From a bacterium (GTDB lineage Bacteria > JAMORN01), in the NCBI GenBank assembly GCA_027063545.1, contig JAMORN010000117.1:1-8987 (forward strand): 8,987 bases of DNA. Direction: 5' to 3'. This document shows, piece by piece, positions 6,172 to 8,987 of the stretch. Below the pieces are notes generated by a model. The model saw only the letters and a program-made list of their open reading frames with translations. It was not told where the DNA came from and did no database searches. Made by a program: the position numbers and the translations under genes. Positions within the stretch are counted from its first letter, which is position 1; every line of letters starts with the position of its first letter.

Positions 6172-7348
6172 AGGGTTAGTTGGTTTAATTCTACTTTATT
6201 TATTATTATGGGAACCCTCGTTTTATTATAATAAAAAAATAACTAAAATAATTAGATATAGATATTTTTTTCTAGAAACACCTTCTACTAAAATAGATAT
6301 AAAATTAAAAACAGTTGATTCGTTATCTAATTTTATTAAAATAGAAAAAATAAAATCATTTAAAGAATTACCGAAAGATCCTTATACAAAGAAGATTATA
6401 ATAACCGATGGATTTTTTAATTTTTATAATATTTTAAAAGACTCAAATATATATTTTTATCCTATAGGTATTCCGTTAGATATAGATTCTATAATCACAA
6501 AAATAAAGATAAATTTAAAAAAGAATAATAAAAAAATTATCATAAACAAAGATACTCTACTAATAAAAAATATAAATATCAATAAAAAAAGAATATCAAT
6601 CTTTATAGAAAAACCCAATTTTAATACTCGAGCTTTTATTTTTCTTTTAAAAGAGGTCTCTCCTGTTAATATTACATATACAAAAAAAATAAAACATGCA
6701 GATATAATTATAGGAAAAAACTCTTTAATTTCCAAATATCGTAAAAACCAAAGAAAGGTTATATTTTATATTCCATATAATAAAGATACTTTATACATTA
6801 AAGATAAGAAAAATTTAATAGTATTTTCTTCTAGTCTATATAAAAAATTATTAAAATCTAAACTTATTGGTAAAAAGGAACCTTTCATTGAAAAACTAAA
6901 AGATTACCTAATAATATTCACTTATCCTATTAACATAACAATTATTGAAGGTAAAATATTTGCAATATTCTATTCTAATAATGCAGATATTTCGTTAGTC
7001 TTTTATAATCATAATAATATATATAAAAATAATGAAATTTATTTTGTAAATAAATTTAATACAGATACTGTATATTTTAATGTATATTACAAAAACTTTT
7101 TAGTATCCTCTGAAAAATATGTTTTGGAAGATAAAAATCAAGAAAATAAAAATATATACTCAAATACAAGTTTTTTTAAAAATATAGAAGATAAAATTAT
7201 TAGAGATATATATAGTACCAAAAATTATAAGAAAAAAATTATAATAAATCAAACAATAAATCTGAAACTATACAACAATATCTTTATACTTCTAACAATT
7301 TTAATTCTTTTATCCTTTATATGGATAAAAGAAAGGAATAACGGGTAA
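6158..7348 (+). CDS. Two-pass membrane protein with large periplasmic domain, VWA/BatA-like layout, function unknown
   Basis: The 396-residue protein has a hydrophobic N-terminal segment (about residues 6-19, GLVGLILLYLLLW followed by EPS) and a C-terminal one (about 371-389) followed by the basic tail IKERNNG. Between them is a long hydrophilic region, presumably periplasmic. The plan recalls BatA/VWA-type membrane proteins, which often begin LLR..LLLLALLDP and end with a helix and a WLKR-like tail. KKIIITDG (78-85) and YFYPIGIPLDID (99-110) resemble the VWA 'TDG' strand and the following 'vypvGiG...D' strand. The DxSxS metal-site motif is not seen. HADIIIGKNSL (180-190) and KVIFYIPYNKD (200-210) could belong to a glutamine-amidotransferase-like fold. 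It starts at TTG and overlaps the upstream gene by 14 nt, so the two products are probably made together and may interact. Its 3' end overlaps the convergent membrane-protein gene by 32 nt. It is very rich in Lys, Ile and Asn. The family comparison is tentative, while the membrane topology is more secure. Confidence 0.7.
   Translation: MKLYRGLVGLILLYLLLWEPSFYYNKKITKIIRYRYFFLETPSTKIDIKLKTVDSLSNFIKIEKIKSFKELPKDPYTKKIIITDGFFNFYNILKDSNIYFYPIGIPLDIDSIITKIKINLKKNNKKIIINKDTLLIKNININKKRISIFIEKPNFNTRAFIFLLKEVSPVNITYTKKIKHADIIIGKNSLISKYRKNQRKVIFYIPYNKDTLYIKDKKNLIVFSSSLYKKLLKSKLIGKKEPFIEKLKDYLIIFTYPINITIIEGKIFAIFYSNNADISLVFYNHNNIYKNNEIYFVNKFNTDTVYFNVYYKNFLVSSEKYVLEDKNQENKNIYSNTSFFKNIEDKIIRDIYSTKNYKKKIIINQTINLKLYNNIFILLTILILLSFIWIKERNNG
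7305..7333. terminator. Perfect 11-bp inverted repeat in the convergent 3' overlap, possible bidirectional terminator
   Basis: TTCTTTTATCC (7305-7315) and GGATAAAAGAA (7323-7333) are exact inverted repeats around a 7-nt loop. The structure lies where the plus-strand membrane-protein gene and the minus-strand polytopic membrane-protein gene end. The minus-strand stop codon (7319-7317) lies within the loop. The stem is AT-rich and no strong T-run follows on either strand, so intrinsic termination would be weak. It could also protect transcript 3' ends or serve both operons as a paired structure. Confidence 0.45.
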
Positions 7349-8024
7349 AAAAATTCAATAGTATGAAATATATTAAAATTATAAAGCTAGTATAATAATT
7401 AATCTTCTCAATAAAGTTATTTTCTTCATTCATCCAGAAAAAATTTAATAGTACGTATAGAAAGATAATATTAAAAACTGTCATTTTTATAATACTACTA
7501 CCTCCTATGTAAGATAAAATAGAAAAAAACACTATAGAGTTTACTATAAAATAAAAATAACCAATAAACATTCTATTTTTCCATATTTTTATATTAAATG
7601 TTATAAGAAGAGATCTTATATAATAAATTAAAATAGGAAGAAGTAGTAAGCTATATAAAATATTATCCAAACTAATAGCCAATAACCCTGAAAATATAAA
7701 GTTTAAAAATATAGAAAAAATATATTTTATATTCTTTGTTTCGTTGATATAATCTAATGCTCTAAAATTATCTAAAAAGAAAAAAATTCCTATAGCAAAA
7801 TAAGGATAAGCATCCTTATTTTCTATTATTCTAGACAATAGAAATAAAAATACTATTATCCAAGAAGCATTTACTATACCTATAAAAGTTAATAAATAGG
7901 AATTATTATAAATTATTTCCTTTCTAAAATCATTTTTGGGATAAAAGAAAAACAAAGGATTATAATAAGAAAAAGTTATTAAAAAATCTTGAAAGTAATT
8001 TTTAATTCCCCTCCATATACCCAT
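7317..8024 (-). CDS. Polytopic integral membrane protein, function unknown
   Basis: The 235-residue, strongly hydrophobic protein has about seven probable membrane segments: 43-64, 73-90, 101-119, 121-142, 152-173, 178-198 and 210-227. The first 40 residues are amphipathic and aromatic (FSYYNPLFFFYPK at 18-30) and precede the first segment. I recognise no catalytic motif or transporter signature. The ATG at 8024 follows AAAAAGGAT with AAGGA spaced about 7 nt from it, and its A is shared with the stop of the upstream 178-residue gene (TAATG), so translation is probably coupled. It is the last gene of the coaE operon as seen here. Its 3' end runs 32 nt into the convergent plus-strand gene, with the stop codon inside a hairpin loop. 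It is certain as a coding region by operon structure and hydrophobic periodicity, but not assignable in function. Confidence 0.78.
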   Translation of the reverse strand: MGIWRGIKNYFQDFLITFSYYNPLFFFYPKNDFRKEIIYNNSYLLTFIGIVNASWIIVFLFLLSRIIENKDAYPYFAIGIFFFLDNFRALDYINETKNIKYIFSIFLNFIFSGLLAISLDNILYSLLLLPILIYYIRSLLITFNIKIWKNRMFIGYFYFIVNSIVFFSILSYIGGSSIIKMTVFNIIFLYVLLNFFWMNEENNFIEKINYYTSFIILIYFILLNFFTRYSFLLSI

Positions 8025-8560
8025 TAAATAATCCTTTTTATTAAAAGTTTATCATGATAATTTATATTTTTATCAAAAATTATAGAAAAAGCTTCTTCTA
8101 TAGAAGCTATGAAAGTATTATATAACTTATCATCCTTATCTAATCTCAATAATAATCCTCCATCCACTATCTTTAAATAAGATTCTGGTATAACTATAGA
8201 TTGACTCACTTGAAAACCCATATCAAGTAAAATATTAAATAATATAATAAATATTGGCACCTTTTTATTTACTTTATAAAGAACCCTATCCTCTTCTAAA
8301 AATAATTCTATATTTATTTCGCTATAGCTTATTTCATGATCATAATACAACCTAAATGGAATAAATTCGATATTTTTACCATCAAACTTAAAATAATATA
8401 ATCCTGTATTAAGTTGTTTTGTTTTTATAGAATCCTCTATTTCTTTTAATAAATATTCTGAATTTCTACTATAATACTTCTGAAAAAAATGTTTAAGGGA
8501 AGCAAAATCCCATATATAGAAATATTTATTCTCCCATATATATATAGGATAATAAAACAT
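8024..8560 (-). CDS. Conserved-looking hypothetical protein, 178 residues, function unknown
   Basis: I do not recognise this protein. It begins MFYYPIYIWENKYFYIWDFA, rich in aromatic residues. A mixed helix and strand region follows, including GLYYFKFDGKNIEFIPFRLY at 53-72. A short hydrophobic helix is at about 101-115 (VPIFIILFNILLDMG), and GGLLLRLDKDDKLYNTF is at 134-150. The C terminus is basic (HDKLLIKRII). There is no signal peptide and no convincing full transmembrane span, so it is probably cytoplasmic or peripheral to the membrane. The ATG at 8560 is preceded by AGAGG (8571-8567) with 6 nt spacing, 15 nt after the coaE stop. It shares a base with the start of the downstream membrane protein, suggesting that the two function together. 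The ORF is well supported by its Shine-Dalgarno and tight packing. Confidence 0.72.
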   Translation of the reverse strand: MFYYPIYIWENKYFYIWDFASLKHFFQKYYSRNSEYLLKEIEDSIKTKQLNTGLYYFKFDGKNIEFIPFRLYYDHEISYSEINIELFLEEDRVLYKVNKKVPIFIILFNILLDMGFQVSQSIVIPESYLKIVDGGLLLRLDKDDKLYNTFIASIEEAFSIIFDKNINYHDKLLIKRII

Positions 8561-8575
8561 ATAAAACCTCTTAAC

Positions 8576-8987
8576 CTATTTTTTTAAATATTTTTTAGAT
8601 ATATATTTTGATAAATTTTTTGCTTTTTCTTTAAAGTCTATTTCTACAAAATTGCTATATATAATAATAGATGAACTTCTCATTTTTTCTATATGGCTAA
8701 CTAAAAATGTTTCTCTTTTTTTATAATTCTCGATATTAACGTTTCTCTTTTCTTGTAATACTTTATAACGTAAGTTATTATCACTATAAATATAAATTAT
8801 TTCATCAAATAAATCACTTATATTCCATTCATATATTAAAGCTGCATCAATAATTAATATATCCCATTTCTTTTCACATAAAGCTATCTTCTCTTTTAAT
8901 TTATCTATCATTAAGGGGGCAATAAAATTTTGATATTTATAATAATTCTCAGAAGAAGAAAAAACCTTATCCCCTAAAATTTTTCTA
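8576..8987 (-). CDS. coaE: Dephospho-CoA kinase, C-terminal part (enters from right edge)
   Basis: The last 136 residues of CoaE are visible. CoaE phosphorylates dephospho-CoA in the final step of coenzyme A synthesis, in the cytoplasm. The frame is open to the right edge, so the true start with its P-loop lies outside the window, and the Met at 8911 is internal. Visible family blocks, numbered from the right edge, are ILGDKVFSSSE (3-13; family LG..vF...e), FIAPLM (21-26; family HP.I), WDILIIDAALIYEW (about 41-54; family vvldiPLLFE), DEIIYIYSDNNLRYKVLQEKR (about 61-81; family vD.vivVda....q..RL..R), then KKRETFLVSHIEKM in the lid and SIIIYSN (family AD.vI.N). The usual His of HPxI and the Pro-Leu-Leu before Phe-Glu are replaced. 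It is the first visible gene of a three-gene cluster and is 15 nt from the next gene. Confidence 0.85.
   Translation of the reverse strand, partial: RKILGDKVFSSSENYYKYQNFIAPLMIDKLKEKIALCEKKWDILIIDAALIYEWNISDLFDEIIYIYSDNNLRYKVLQEKRNVNIENYKKRETFLVSHIEKMRSSSIIIYSNFVEIDFKEKAKNLSKYISKKYLKK

Noticed and set aside
6457-6735. 92-residue minus-strand open frame
   Set aside because: It lies wholly inside the plus-strand membrane-protein gene, has no Shine-Dalgarno, and its hydrophobic Phe/Ile-rich translation is what the Lys-rich opposite strand yields.
8576-8911. A separate 111-residue protein starting at the ATG at 8911
   Set aside because: The same frame stays open to the window edge, and the upstream residues (ILGDKVFSSSE, then FIAPL) match CoaE, so this Met is internal to coaE.
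1-8987. Possible alternative genetic code, because no visible gene ends in TGA
   Set aside because: Only seven or so stop codons are visible, and AT bias favours TAA and TAG. TGG encodes Trp at conserved positions and no TGA is needed in any frame.

Overview
The window is very AT-rich (about one fifth G+C by eye) and gene-dense, with almost no intergenic DNA apart from one divergent promoter region near 3230-3387. The efflux operon includes a TolC-type outer-membrane protein and a lipoprotein adaptor with a lipobox. This points to a bacterium with an outer membrane. Proteins are rich in Lys, Ile, Asn and Tyr, as expected from AT-biased codons. Visible stop codons are TAA or TAG, TGG encodes Trp, and Shine-Dalgarno sequences are purine-rich (AGGAG type). 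I cannot name the organism. An AT-rich diderm lineage outside the well-studied proteobacteria is a guess only.

Layout. (1) Positions 1-3229, minus strand: a four-gene efflux operon read as PadR-type regulator, TolC-family outer-membrane channel, lipoprotein membrane-fusion protein, and the first 60 residues of an RND pump that runs off the left edge. The genes overlap or nearly touch, and two Shine-Dalgarno sequences overlap the end of the preceding gene. (2) Positions 3230-3387: a divergent promoter region with a candidate promoter on each strand, a perfect 14-bp palindrome and a second dyad. (3) Positions 3388-7348, plus strand: two genes overlapping by 14 nt. The first encodes a 927-residue cytoplasmic protein that looks like a divergent GH106-type glycoside hydrolase with C-terminal jelly-roll domains. 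The second encodes a 396-residue two-pass membrane protein that starts at TTG and whose layout recalls stripped-down VWA/BatA-type membrane proteins. (4) Positions 7317-8987, minus strand: coaE (entering from the right edge), an unrecognised 178-residue protein and an unrecognised polytopic membrane protein, closely packed as an operon. This operon converges on the plus-strand pair with a 32-nt 3' overlap that contains a perfect 11-bp inverted repeat.

The efflux operon is a self-contained tripartite exporter that its PadR protein probably regulates. The most unusual part is the plus-strand pair: a hydrolase-like protein whose usual acidic active-site positions look replaced, translationally coupled to a membrane-anchored partner and sharing a promoter region with the efflux regulator. 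No RNA genes, mobile elements or CRISPR arrays were seen.
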